A stretch of 64,000 bases of DNA from Herbiconiux sp. VKM Ac-1786 (GCF_015350805.1 NZ_JADKSG010000001.1:1536513-1600512); one strand, 5' to 3'; positions 33,833 to 42,054 are shown, numbered from the stretch's first letter. Notes: generated by a model not told the origin, from the letters alone. Numbers and translations: made by a program.

Positions 33833-34402
33833 ATGACCATCGCACCAGACCGCGCGCTCTCGGGCGCCGCACCGGACATCGCCTCGGGCGGCGCCCCGGG
33901 CCTCGCCCCGGCGGCCATCGACCCGCGGGTGTTCCGCGACACGCTCGGGCACTACGCCTCGGGCATCACCATCATCGGCGGCATCGAGGACGGCGCCCCC
34001 GTCGGCTTCACCTGCCAGTCGTTCTACTCGGTCTCGACCGAGCCCCCGCTGGTGTCGTTCAGCGTGATGACGACGTCGACGACCTACCCGCGCATCCGCT
34101 CGACCGGCCGCTTCTCGGTGAACGTGCTCTCGCACCACCAGCACACCGTGTCGAACCAGTTCGCGCGCTCGGGCACCGACAAGTGGGCGGGCATCGACTG
34201 GTCGCCCGCCGCCTCGGGCAACCCCGTGATCGCCGACACCCTGATGTGGCTCGACTGCGACATCTGGGCCGAGCACGAGGCGGGCGACCACCTGATCGTG
34301 ATCGGGCGGGTGAACGAGATGAGCCCGGCGTCGTGGCACAGGCACGACCCGCTGCTGTACTTCAAGGGGAAGTACCGGCACCTTCGGGAGGTGGAGGGGT
34401 AG
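33833..34402 (+). CDS. Flavin reductase family protein (RutF/HpaC-like)
   Basis: A 189-residue flavin reductase-like domain protein with a split-barrel fold. After an Ala/Pro/Gly-rich N-terminal extension of about 28 residues comes FRDTLGHYASGITIIGG, then GFTCQSFYSVSTEPPLVSFSV, FSVNVLSHHQ and the H-rich end. It supplies reduced flavin to a partner oxygenase using NAD(P)H. AAGGAG lies 6 bases before the ATG, and the gene follows the FMN reductase by 16 bases. Two reductases match the two monooxygenases of the cluster. Confidence 0.92.
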   Translation: MTIAPDRALSGAAPDIASGGAPGLAPAAIDPRVFRDTLGHYASGITIIGGIEDGAPVGFTCQSFYSVSTEPPLVSFSVMTTSTTYPRIRSTGRFSVNVLSHHQHTVSNQFARSGTDKWAGIDWSPAASGNPVIADTLMWLDCDIWAEHEAGDHLIVIGRVNEMSPASWHRHDPLLYFKGKYRHLREVEG

Positions 34403-34414
34403 AGGTTCGCGCGT

Positions 34415-35077
34415 CTACGCCGTCAGCCAGATGGCGTCGAGGGCGTCGGCCGGGACTTCGGTTCGGGCCGACGCCGTCGTCGTCGCGTCCAACTGCTGCA
34501 GCGTGACGGCCGGCTCGGTCGCCACCCGCACCGCGGTGCCCGGCCCGATGCCCTCGGCCGCGAGCGAGCGCAGCAGCGCCGGGTCGCGGTCGCTGATGCG
34601 CACGACCCGCCCCTCGTGGCCCGCGGGCGCGTCGGCCAGCAGCAGCGCGTCGAAGCTCGGCACGGTGCCCCTCGCCGTGGGGATCGGGTCGCCGTGCGGA
34701 TCCTGCAGCGGATGCCCGAGCCGCTCGTCGATCGCTTCCAGCAGCCGCTCGCTGATCGCGTGCTCGAGCACCTCGGCCTCGTCGTGCACCTCGTCCCAGC
34801 CGAAGCCCATCTCGCGCACCAGCCAGGTCTCGATCAGCCGGTGCCGGCGCACCACGCCCATCGCGCGCAGCCGGCCCTCGGCCGTGAGGGTGAGCGGTCC
34901 GTAGGGCACGTGGGTGAGCATCCCGCCCGCCGCCAGCTTCTTCACCATCTCGGTCACCGAAGACGGCGCGACCCCGAGCCGGCCCGCCAGCACCGAGGGG
35001 CTGATCGGCACGGGCTGCCACTCGGTGTGGGCGTAGATGGCCTTGAGGTAGTTCTCGGTGGCCGTGTCCTGGCTCAT
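34415..35077 (-). CDS. DtxR/MntR-family metal-dependent regulator
   Basis: A 220-residue repressor. N-terminal winged helix (TATENYLKAIYAHTEWQPVPISPSVLAGRLGVAPSSVTEMVKKL, shown in motif pieces as ENYLKAIY and VAPSSVTEMVKKL), then the metal-binding and dimerisation domain with RRHRLIETWL, GFGWDEVHDEAEVLEHAISE and a C-terminal SH3-like domain (about 145-215). Iron- or manganese-dependent. The best target in the window is mntH 10 kb away, whose start lies in a DtxR-type palindrome. That link is inferred. It converges with the flavin reductase gene, 12-base gap. Confidence 0.9.
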   Translation of the reverse strand: MSQDTATENYLKAIYAHTEWQPVPISPSVLAGRLGVAPSSVTEMVKKLAAGGMLTHVPYGPLTLTAEGRLRAMGVVRRHRLIETWLVREMGFGWDEVHDEAEVLEHAISERLLEAIDERLGHPLQDPHGDPIPTARGTVPSFDALLLADAPAGHEGRVVRISDRDPALLRSLAAEGIGPGTAVRVATEPAVTLQQLDATTTASARTEVPADALDAIWLTA

Positions 35078-35123
35078 GATGCGTCAAGCCTAGCGAGCGG
35101 ATGCCCGGGGATACGCTCGGGGG

Positions 35124-35903
35124 ATGAGCGCTGCATCTCCCTCACCTTCGTCGTCCTCGTCGTCTCTGGAGGAGCTGCTGCAGGCCGCGGCCACCGACCG
35201 GGGTGCCGCGCCGGCGTTCGTGGAGGCGCTGCGGGAGAGCACGGTGATCGTGCCGGGACGGGCATCCGATGATCGCACCGTCACACTGGCCGATCTGCGG
35301 GGCCCCGACGGGCGCTCGGTGCAGCCGTTCTACACCTCGGAGGAGCGGCTGCGCGAGACGCTCGAGGCCGTGCCGGGGTTCGAGCGGGCGTTCCTCGGGA
35401 TGCCGTGCCGGGCGCTCTGGGAGATGACGCGCGGGGCGACTCTCGTGCTGAACCCGCACTCGCCGTACGGCAAGGAGTTCCTGCCGGGGGAGATCGGGCA
35501 GCTGCTCGACGGGGCCGCGGCGCTGACACCGCGAGAGGTTCCGGCCGGCACGCGGGTGCTCGTGGGGGAGCCGGCGCAGGTGCCGCCGGGCATGACGGAC
35601 GCGCTCGCCGCGGTGTTCGCGGGGCATCCGGACGTCTCGGAGGCGGTGCTCGGGTGGACGGTCACGCCGCCCTCGGACTCGAGCTACCTGCTCGTCGTCG
35701 TGGGGCCGCCGTCGCTGCGCTCCTCGCTGGCGGCCGACCTCGGCCGGGCGCTCGCGACGTTCTCGACGGCGGCGCCGGTCGACGTACTCTACGCGTCGCC
35801 GGGGGCGCGGCACCTGCTGCACGGGGTGGCGCCCTTCTACCGCGCCGCCGCCCGCCCCGCCCCCGGCCCCCGCCCCCGCCGCGGCCTCTTCGGGCGCCGC
35901 TGA
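35124..35903 (+). CDS. SseB family protein
   Basis: A 259-residue protein of the SseB (enhanced serine sensitivity) family. A Ser-rich N-terminus leads into the SseB N-terminal domain (about residues 15-130; PAFVEALRESTVIVP, FYTSEERLRE, LWEMTRGATLVLNPHSPYGKEF), and a second SseB-type C-terminal domain covers about 140-240 with VDVLYASPG. The tail is Pro/Arg rich. Function in serine tolerance is known only loosely from E. coli. A TACGCT box ends 6 bases before the ATG (leaderless). Confidence 0.82.
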   Translation: MSAASPSPSSSSSSLEELLQAAATDRGAAPAFVEALRESTVIVPGRASDDRTVTLADLRGPDGRSVQPFYTSEERLRETLEAVPGFERAFLGMPCRALWEMTRGATLVLNPHSPYGKEFLPGEIGQLLDGAAALTPREVPAGTRVLVGEPAQVPPGMTDALAAVFAGHPDVSEAVLGWTVTPPSDSSYLLVVVGPPSLRSSLAADLGRALATFSTAAPVDVLYASPGARHLLHGVAPFYRAAARPAPGPRPRRGLFGRR

Positions 35904-36021
35904 CCGTGGCCGCGTGTGGCACCTGGGTACCGCGGCTGCAGTAGCCGACCCGGTCCCTCAGGACGATCCGCCGCTCGCTCGCACGCGGAAGTCTGGACCC
36001 ATGCCTCCGAAAGGACTCCCC

Positions 36022-36540
36022 ATGGCCGCCTCGCTCGCCACCGCCACCGCCACCACCGCCCCCACCGCCACCGCGCCGCCCGTAGCCACCGCGCCGACCC
36101 TCGTCTGGACGTCGCCCGAAACGAAGCTCTGGGTTGCGACCCTGTCCGGAGAGTTCGCCGGCTACGTCGAGTTCACCGCCGGCCACTACGAGGTCACCGA
36201 CGCCACCGGCCACCCCCGCCCGCCCCACCCCACCCTCCGCGCGGCCCAGTCCTCCCTCACCCCACCCCCCACCGCTTCCGACGTGCCCCCCACCACCAAT
36301 GCGACGATGCTCGCCACCGCCGACGCTGTCACTGCGACCAGCGATGTCGCCACCGACGCCGACGCAGCAGCCACCGCCTTCGCGGTCGCCACCCGCATGC
36401 CCGGCGCATCCGGCCACCTATCCGGCCACGTATCCGGCCTTGGCCCGGCGCTCACGCCAGCGCTCGCGGCGACCGCTATCGCCCTCGCGGGCGCGGCCCT
36501 CGGTACCCTCGCGCTGGCCCTCAACGTGCTCGCCCTCTGA
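36022..36540 (+). CDS. Hypothetical protein with C-terminal membrane segment
   Basis: I do not recognise this 172-residue protein. It has a low-complexity Ala/Thr/Pro N-terminus, a folded-looking block LVWTSPETKLWVATLSGEFAGYVEF about residues 25-60, another Thr/Pro/Ala-rich stretch and a hydrophobic C-terminal helix (last 30 residues). The ATG at 36022 has AAAGGA 6 bases upstream; in-frame starts at 36001 and 35914 are less likely. It could be a tail-anchored membrane protein. Confidence 0.5.
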   Translation: MAASLATATATTAPTATAPPVATAPTLVWTSPETKLWVATLSGEFAGYVEFTAGHYEVTDATGHPRPPHPTLRAAQSSLTPPPTASDVPPTTNATMLATADAVTATSDVATDADAAATAFAVATRMPGASGHLSGHVSGLGPALTPALAATAIALAGAALGTLALALNVLAL

Positions 36541-36586
36541 CGGAGCCACCCGCAGACCCACCGCACCACGCCGAGCCCTCGCCGAG

Positions 36587-36595
36587 TTATCCACA
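36587..36595 (+). promoter_or_regulatory. Isolated consensus DnaA box
   Basis: TTATCCACA, an exact match to the 9-mer DnaA box, in the 105-base gap before the DUF3800-like gene. No second box, AT-rich stretch or dnaA/dnaN gene is near, so it is not an origin. It may be chance or a DnaA-controlled promoter. Confidence 0.35.
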
Positions 36596-36645
36596 GATCC
36601 CACCGCGCCTCCCCACGCGCCCGGCCGCCCTGCCACCATCGCCGG

Positions 36646-37230
36646 ATGCCCCACCCGGTCCTCCACGCCTGGATCGACGAGAGCATGCGAACTGTCGGCG
36701 TCCCCCGCCCCTCCTACCTCCTGGGCGGCCTCCTGACCGACCCCACCCTCTGCGACCCCTACCGCGCCGAGCTCACCCGGCTCCGCACCACCGGCGTCAA
36801 ACTCCATTGGCGCGACCTCGACTCTCGTCACCGGCGTCGCGCCGTAGAGGTGTTGGCGGGCTTCCGAGCGGAGTTCATGGTCGTCGTCGCAGCGCCGATG
36901 GACCTTCGTAAGCAGGAGCGGGCGAGGGCGATCTGTCTCGAGCGACTGGCATGGGAGCTGCAGCAGCGCGGTGTCGCCAGGGCGTTCCTCGAGGCCAGGT
37001 CGACCAGGCTCATGCGCAAGGACGACCAGACGATCGAGTACCTCCGCGGTCGGCGTTCCATCGAGCCGGGCATCCGTATCGAGCATCGGCTGCCGAGCGC
37101 CGAGCCGATGCTCTGGGCCGCCGACATCGCCCTGGGGGTCGTCGGGGAGCAGCTGGCCGGTGATCGCCGGATGGTCGACTCCCTGGACGGTCTCTCCGAC
37201 CGGGTCTCGATCGTGCAGATCGATCTCTAG
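36646..37230 (+). CDS. DUF3800-like protein
   Basis: A 194-residue protein that resembles DUF3800. It opens HAWIDESMRTVG, like the FIDESG motif of that family, keeps YLLGGLLTDP, KLHWRDL and ends with MLWAADIALGVVGEQLAGD, like the conserved QLADLIAG-type segment. DUF3800 proteins have an RNase H-like fold and unknown function, often on accessory DNA. No ribosome site is clear. Codon use shows fewer G/C-only runs than neighbours in the second half. A terminator follows closely. Confidence 0.6.
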   Translation: MPHPVLHAWIDESMRTVGVPRPSYLLGGLLTDPTLCDPYRAELTRLRTTGVKLHWRDLDSRHRRRAVEVLAGFRAEFMVVVAAPMDLRKQERARAICLERLAWELQQRGVARAFLEARSTRLMRKDDQTIEYLRGRRSIEPGIRIEHRLPSAEPMLWAADIALGVVGEQLAGDRRMVDSLDGLSDRVSIVQIDL

Positions 37231-37238
37231 AAAGCGCG

Positions 37239-37277
37239 AAAGCCGGGTCCCGTCAAAGGGCGGGGATGCCGGCTTTT
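37239..37277 (+). terminator. Rho-independent terminator
   Basis: AAAGCCGG (37239-37246) pairs with CCGGCTTT (37269-37276), with an inner CCCG/CGGG pair, followed by TTACTTCT. It is 8 bases after the DUF3800-like stop codon and also serves the convergent YitT gene. Confidence 0.8.
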
Positions 37278-37349
37278 ACTTCTCGACCTCCCAGCAGGAG
37301 CGAGCGGGTTCACTGTACCCGAAACGGACGCGAAAGAGAAGAGGAATGC

Positions 37350-38063
37350 TCAGGCTCCCGTGTAGCGGCCCGGGCGGTGGTTGAGGGCCAGCACGAGGTT
37401 GAGGAGGATCGCGCCCGCCGCCGAGAGGAGGACGGTGAGCGGCGGCACGACCGCGAAGGCGCAGACGACGACCGCGACGTCGAGCGCCATCTGCACGTAC
37501 CCCGCGCGCCACCCGAGCTTGTCCTGCGCGATCAGCGCGAGGATGTTGAACCCGCCGAGGCTCGAGCGGTGCCGGAACAGCACGAGGAGCCCGATGCCCG
37601 CGAGCAGGTTCCCGGCCAGCACCGCGTACACCGGGTCGAGCCGGTCGACGACGAGGGCGAGCGGGTTCAGCAGCGAGAACGCCGAGAGCAGGGCGACGCT
37701 CGCGATCGAGCGGAGGGTGAAGGAGAGCCCCTTCATCCACAGCGCGAGCCCGAAGAACGGCACGTTCAGCAGGAAGAACACGACCCCGAACGGCAGTGGC
37801 ACGACGTAGCTCAGCAGCAGCGCCAGCCCCGCGGTGCCGCCGGTCACCGCCCCGCTCGACTTCAGCAGGAAGAGACCGAGCGAGGCCGTGAACGTCCCGG
37901 TCAGCACCCCGAGCACGTCCTCCGCGAACGAGTGGCGCAACGGGTTGCGCGTGGCCGCCGCCGGGCCGGCAGAGGCAGAGGCGGCGGGGTCGGCGCCGTG
38001 AGGGGCGGGCGAGGGCGCGGCCGAGGGGTCGGATGCTCGCCCCGCACGATCGAGCGAGGTCAC
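37350..38063 (-). CDS. YitT-family membrane protein
   Basis: A 237-residue membrane protein. A hydrophilic Ala/Pro/Ser N-terminus of about 40 residues precedes five hydrophobic segments with SGAVTGGTAGLALLLSYVVPLPFGVVFFLLNVPFF and the HRSSLGGFNILALIAQDK motif of the family. Function unknown; family members are possible transporters. The GTG start overlaps the stop of the aminotransferase gene by 4 bases, so they are coupled and may share a substrate such as an amino acid. That is inference. Confidence 0.85.
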   Translation of the reverse strand: MTSLDRAGRASDPSAAPSPAPHGADPAASASAGPAAATRNPLRHSFAEDVLGVLTGTFTASLGLFLLKSSGAVTGGTAGLALLLSYVVPLPFGVVFFLLNVPFFGLALWMKGLSFTLRSIASVALLSAFSLLNPLALVVDRLDPVYAVLAGNLLAGIGLLVLFRHRSSLGGFNILALIAQDKLGWRAGYVQMALDVAVVVCAFAVVPPLTVLLSAAGAILLNLVLALNHRPGRYTGA

Positions 38064-39175
38064 GCGAAGACCTCCGACGTGGGCAGCGCGGCACCCGGAG
38101 CCACCCCGGCCAGCACCGCCACCACCCGATCGGTGGCCGACGCGTCGGCGATCGAGATGCGCACCCCGTCGCCGGGATACCCCCGCACGAGGATGTGGTT
38201 CGCCGCCAGCAGGTCGACGAGGGCCTCGCGGTCGGCATCGGGCATCCGGAGCCAGACGAAGTTGGCGCTGCTGTCGGGTACGACCCAGCCCTGCGCGCGA
38301 AGGGCCGCCGTCAGACGCGAGCGCTCGGCCACGACCTCGGCGACCCGCAGGCGCATCTCGGCCGCCGCCGCCGGCTCGAGCGACGCGAGGGCGGCGCGCT
38401 GCGCGAGGGCGCTGACGGCGAAGGGCAGCCCGGTGCGGCGCAGTCCGTCGGCCACGACGGGTGCGGCGATCGCGTAGCCGACCCGCAGCCCGGCCAGCCC
38501 GTAGGCCTTCGAGAACGTGCGCAGGATGCAGATGTTCGGATGCCGCCGGAAGAGCGCCACCGAGTCGACCGCTCCGGAGCCCGAGTACTCGATGTACGCC
38601 TCGTCGATCACCACGAGCACGTCGCTCGGCACCCGCGCGAGGAACGCGTCGAGCTCGGCGGCATCGAGCGGCACGCCCGTGGGGTTGTTCGGCGTGCAGA
38701 GCAGCACGACCCGCGTGCGCGGCGTGACGGCGGCCGCCATCGCCTCGAGATCGTGCGCCTCGTCGGCCCGCAGCGGCACCGCGACCGGCACCGCGCCCGC
38801 GAGCCGCGCCAGGATCGGATACGCCTCGAACGACCGCCACGCGAACACCACCTCGTCGCCCGGGTCGCACAGCGACGCGAGGATCTGCTGCAGCACCCCC
38901 GTGCTCCCCGCCCCCACCACGGTCTCCTCGACGCTCACGCCGAACAGCTCGGCCAGCCGCTCGCGCAGTGCGGTCGCGGCCGTGTCGGGGTAGCGGTTCA
39001 CCGCCGCGCTCGAGTGCGCCAGCACCTCGAGCACCGCCGACAGCGGCGGGTGGTGGCTCTCGTTCGAGGCGAGGGCGGCGGTGAGCTCGTGCTCGGCGCG
39101 GCGTCCGGCAACGTAGGCGGGCAGCGCGAGCACGGCGTCGCGGGGGCGCGGGGCGCGGGCGGGGGTTTCGGGCAT
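38060..39175 (-). CDS. HisC-family aminotransferase (histidinol-phosphate or aromatic)
   Basis: A 371-residue class I/II PLP aminotransferase. It has NESHHPPL near the N-terminus, GAGSTGVLQQIL for cofactor phosphate, CTPNNPTG, VVIDEAYIEYSG, the PLP lysine in LRTFSKAYGLAGLRVGY and the RIS arginine motif. The main histidine operon is not here, so a role as aromatic amino acid (Pat-like) aminotransferase is likely. A divergent Lrp/AsnC regulator 89 bases away and a cotranslated YitT transporter support amino-acid metabolism. Confidence 0.85.
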   Translation of the reverse strand: MPETPARAPRPRDAVLALPAYVAGRRAEHELTAALASNESHHPPLSAVLEVLAHSSAAVNRYPDTAATALRERLAELFGVSVEETVVGAGSTGVLQQILASLCDPGDEVVFAWRSFEAYPILARLAGAVPVAVPLRADEAHDLEAMAAAVTPRTRVVLLCTPNNPTGVPLDAAELDAFLARVPSDVLVVIDEAYIEYSGSGAVDSVALFRRHPNICILRTFSKAYGLAGLRVGYAIAAPVVADGLRRTGLPFAVSALAQRAALASLEPAAAAEMRLRVAEVVAERSRLTAALRAQGWVVPDSSANFVWLRMPDADREALVDLLAANHILVRGYPGDGVRISIADASATDRVVAVLAGVAPGAALPTSEVFA

Positions 39176-39239
39176 GAGCCCAGTCTGAGAACGGATGCGC
39201 AGCGGCGCAATCGCCTCGGCCTCCGTTGAGCATCCTGTG

Positions 39240-39267
39240 CATTCTGCGCGTTCTGGGTGACAGAATG
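39240..39267. promoter_or_regulatory. Inverted repeat over the Lrp gene start
   Basis: CATTCTG (39240-39246) and CAGAATG (39261-39267) are perfect inverted arms 14 bases apart. The right arm contains the ATG of the Lrp-type gene. This suits autorepression and control of the divergent aminotransferase operon. Confidence 0.45.
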
Positions 39268-39744
39268 ACCAGCGTGAACCTCCTCGACGACCTCGACGCC
39301 CGCATCCTGCTCGCCCTCGACGAGAACCCGGATGCGACCGTGATGCACCTCGCCCAGACCCTCGGCGTCGCGCGCAACACCGTGCACGCGCGCCTGCGCC
39401 GCATGACGGAGGGCGGCGCGCTCGGCTCGTTCAGCAAGCGGATCGCGCCGGCGGCACTCGGCTATCCGCTCGTGGCCTTCGTCTGGATCGCGATCAGCCA
39501 GGCCTCGGACAGCGCGGCGATGGCGAGCCTCGCGGAGATCCCCGAGATCGTCGAGATGCACGCCACCACCGGCGACGCCGACCTGCTCGCGAAGGTCGTC
39601 GCGCGCGACCCGCAGCACCTGCACAGCCTGACCAGCCGGATGCTGCGCATCGACGGCGTCATGCGCACGAGCACGGCGCTGTCGCTCGTGGAGGCGATGC
39701 CGCACCGCGTCCGCGGCCTCCTCGAGGGCGTCGCGCGGGAGTAG
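39265..39744 (+). CDS. Lrp/AsnC family regulator
   Basis: A 159-residue regulator with N-terminal helix-turn-helix (LDARILLALDENPDATVMHLAQ and VARNTVHARLRRM, about residues 8-48) and C-terminal RAM ligand domain (about 70-150; VAFVWIAISQ, EIPEIVEMHATTGDADLLAKVVARD). Lrp family members sense amino acids. ATG at 39265 is used, with GTG at 39274 or TTG at 39226 as alternatives. It is divergent from the HisC-type aminotransferase, the probable target. Confidence 0.9.
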   Translation: MTSVNLLDDLDARILLALDENPDATVMHLAQTLGVARNTVHARLRRMTEGGALGSFSKRIAPAALGYPLVAFVWIAISQASDSAAMASLAEIPEIVEMHATTGDADLLAKVVARDPQHLHSLTSRMLRIDGVMRTSTALSLVEAMPHRVRGLLEGVARE

Positions 39745-39848
39745 GCGGGGCGGCGTGGGCGCGGCCGGCCGGTTGGGCGCGGGCGCCCGGGATCGCAGGC
39801 CGAGCGGCCGGGCCAGCGGATCACCGCGCGCCGCGGCGGGAGCGGGGG

Positions 39849-41168
39849 CTAGGGGCGGGGACGGGCCGCGTGGGGGCGGCGGGCGGCGGCGGCTGCCGCG
39901 AGGGCGCCTGCGGCGAGCACCGCGAGGGCGGCGAGCACCAGCGGCAGGGGGTCGCGGCCCGTCGCCGCGAGGGCGGGATGCAGGGCGTCGGCGCCCGGAT
40001 CCGCGCCCGAAGGCGCCCCGACCGAGGGGCCGGCGGACGACGTCGGCGCCGGAGCAGCCGACGAGGGCGCCGCGGGTGACGGCGACGGCGCGGGCGACGG
40101 CGCGGGCGACGGCGCGGGCGACGGCGCGGTCGGCCCGACCGCCTCCGCGACCGCCGCCCCCACCTCCGTCGCCAGGAACCCCACCCCGGCTGCATTCGGA
40201 TGCAGCGCCCCCAGCGCCACCGACAGCCCGTCGACGCCCGACGGCGTTCCGGCGCCGACGGTGAGCGTCACCCCGTCGATGTACGGATCGGTCGTCGAGC
40301 ACGCCGAGTGGCTCTCCGTCGCGGCGAGGGTCGAGACGTAGGTGGCGCCGGCCCCCTCGGCCGCCGCCCGGATCGCCGCGTCCAGCCGCACCTCCGTCTC
40401 GTGCAGGTACCCGGTGTCGACGTCGGTGAACGGGAACGCGTTGGCGGGGAAGGTGCTCCCGCCGGTGACGAGAGGCGTGAAGCATCCGCCCGCCGGCACG
40501 TTCGCCACGTCGGGCGCGATCGACGGATACCCGACCACCACCACCCGCGCGTTCGGCGCCTTCGCGGCGATCAGCGCGAAGGTCTGCGCGAGCGCCGGCG
40601 CCACCGTGCCGTCGAGCTTCGCCTTCAGCGTGTCGACCTCGAACTCGCCCGAGCCCTCCACGTAGAGCGCGCGGCAGTTCGGCAGGTCGAGGGCGAGCAG
40701 CGGCCCCTCCGCCGACTGGGCGAGGCACGCGGTGGCGACGGTCGAGAAGCCGAGGTCGTTGCCGCCGATCGTCACGGTCACCACGTCGGTGTCGGCGCTG
40801 AGCGCCTCCGACTGCACGGGCGCCGTGCCGGCCCCGGTGATCGTCGTCTGCGGCGTGTCCCGGATGTTCGCCGTCACCGCCCCGCTGCACGTCCGGTCGG
40901 TCAGCGCGAGGCCGAGCGCATCCGCCACCAGGTGCGGGTAGTTCGCGACCGCCTGGTAGCAGCCCGCCGCCGGCTCGTCGCTGAACGGCACGAGCCCGAA
41001 ACCGGCCGAGTACGAGTCGCCGAGGGCCACGTACTGCACGGGGTCGGCGACGGATGCGCGGCCCGCCCCGTGCGCCGAAGCCGCCTGGGCGCCGAGCGCC
41101 AGGGATCCGACGACGAGGGGCAGGGCGGCGGCGGCCGCGACGATGCGGCGGAGACGGGGCGAGGGCAC
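39849..41168 (-). CDS. Secreted SGNH/GDSL hydrolase with sortase-type tail
   Basis: A 439-residue exported esterase/lipase-like protein. A signal peptide ending about ASAHG precedes the GDSL block I VALGDSYSAGFG, block III GGNDLGF and block V ALHPNAAG, so Ser, Asn/Gly and His active-site groups are present. Several cysteines suit disulfides outside the cell. After a Pro/Ala/Ser repeat spacer comes LAATG, a hydrophobic helix and an Arg-rich end: the pattern of class E sortase substrates (LAXTG). GTG start, 6 bases after TACCGT. It should sit on the cell wall and cleave lipids or acyl esters. Confidence 0.88.
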   Translation of the reverse strand: MPSPRLRRIVAAAAALPLVVGSLALGAQAASAHGAGRASVADPVQYVALGDSYSAGFGLVPFSDEPAAGCYQAVANYPHLVADALGLALTDRTCSGAVTANIRDTPQTTITGAGTAPVQSEALSADTDVVTVTIGGNDLGFSTVATACLAQSAEGPLLALDLPNCRALYVEGSGEFEVDTLKAKLDGTVAPALAQTFALIAAKAPNARVVVVGYPSIAPDVANVPAGGCFTPLVTGGSTFPANAFPFTDVDTGYLHETEVRLDAAIRAAAEGAGATYVSTLAATESHSACSTTDPYIDGVTLTVGAGTPSGVDGLSVALGALHPNAAGVGFLATEVGAAVAEAVGPTAPSPAPSPAPSPAPSPSPAAPSSAAPAPTSSAGPSVGAPSGADPGADALHPALAATGRDPLPLVLAALAVLAAGALAAAAAARRPHAARPRP

Positions 41169-41244
41169 GCCATCACGGTAGCCGCCCTCGTTCGCCGGCG
41201 GAAGGAGCTCGTCGGCCGCATGGGTGCGGCGAGCATCCGCGTGA

Positions 41245-41673
41245 CTAGTCGGCCAGCAGGCCCGACTGCATCACGCGCTCGACGTCGATCGCGATGACCA
41301 CGCGCTGCGGGTTCTCGCGCGGCTGGCGGTAGCGGCCGGCGTAGCGCTCGACGGCGTCGGCCACGGCGTCGGGCTCCTCGAGGATGCGCGCGGTGCCGGC
41401 GAGCGTGATCCAGCGGGCGCCGTCGACCTGGCAGACGCTCGCGCGCCCGTCGCGGCGCACGTTCAGCACCTTCTGCGACGGCCCGTTCGTGATGATGCGC
41501 ACGGTGCCGATGGAGCCCCCCGGCCCCGCCTCGGCGCCGGCCTCGGCCCGCGGCTCGAACGTGAAGCCCACGGGCACCACGTGCGGGAACCCGTCGGGCA
41601 GCAGCGTCGTCAGCGTCGCGAGATGGCGCACGGTCACGAACTCGAGGGCGGCGGCGTTCAGCGGTGCGGTCAC
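41245..41673 (-). CDS. PPOX-class flavin/F420-dependent protein
   Basis: A 142-residue split-barrel protein of the pyridoxamine 5'-phosphate oxidase-like group, similar in shape to actinobacterial F420-dependent oxidoreductases. LATLTTLLPDGFPHVVPVGF begins the fold, then VRIITNGPSQKVLNVRRDGRASVCQVD and the WITLAGTARIL strand. Cofactor could be FMN or F420. A Glu/Ala/Gly insert near 45-52 is local. GTG start, 6 bases after TAGGCT, so leaderless. Confidence 0.82.
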   Translation of the reverse strand: MTAPLNAAALEFVTVRHLATLTTLLPDGFPHVVPVGFTFEPRAEAGAEAGPGGSIGTVRIITNGPSQKVLNVRRDGRASVCQVDGARWITLAGTARILEEPDAVADAVERYAGRYRQPRENPQRVVIAIDVERVMQSGLLAD

Positions 41674-41739
41674 CCGATCAGCCTAGTTCGGCCCGCCGAC
41701 CACCCGCCCGCCGAGCGGATGCCCGCCCCTGCGACCTCG

Positions 41740-42054
41740 TCAGGCCAGCGTGACGGCCGTGCCGTACGCCACGACCTCCTGCGCGTTCTGCCCGACCTCG
41801 CTCGCGTCGAAGCGCATGGCGATAACGGCGTCGGCGCCGAGGGCTGTGGCGGCCTCGATCAGCCGCTGCTTCGCCTCCTCGCGGCTCTGCATGAGCTGCT
41901 TCGTCAGCCCGGCGAGCTCGCCGCCCACGAGCGCCTTCAGCCCGGCGCCGAACTGCACCCCCGCGTTCCGCGACCGCACCGTCAGCCCCGTCACTTCCCC
42001 CAGCACCCCGGTGATCTGGCGGCCGGGCACATCGTTCATCGTCGAGATCAGCAT
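41740..42054 (-). CDS. YbjQ family (DUF74) protein
   Basis: A 104-residue protein of the YbjQ/DUF74 family, of usual length. It has TGVLGEVTGLTVRSRNAGVQFGAGLKALVGGEL, then REEAKQRLIEAATALGADAVIAMRFD and the GTAV ending. The fold forms homopentamers; a role in metal binding has been proposed but is not settled. A CATGAT box lies 6 bases before the ATG. Confidence 0.88.
   Translation of the reverse strand: MLISTMNDVPGRQITGVLGEVTGLTVRSRNAGVQFGAGLKALVGGELAGLTKQLMQSREEAKQRLIEAATALGADAVIAMRFDASEVGQNAQEVVAYGTAVTLA

Noticed and set aside
36587-36595. Replication origin
   Set aside because: Only one DnaA box, no AT-rich element and no dnaA, dnaN or parAB genes.
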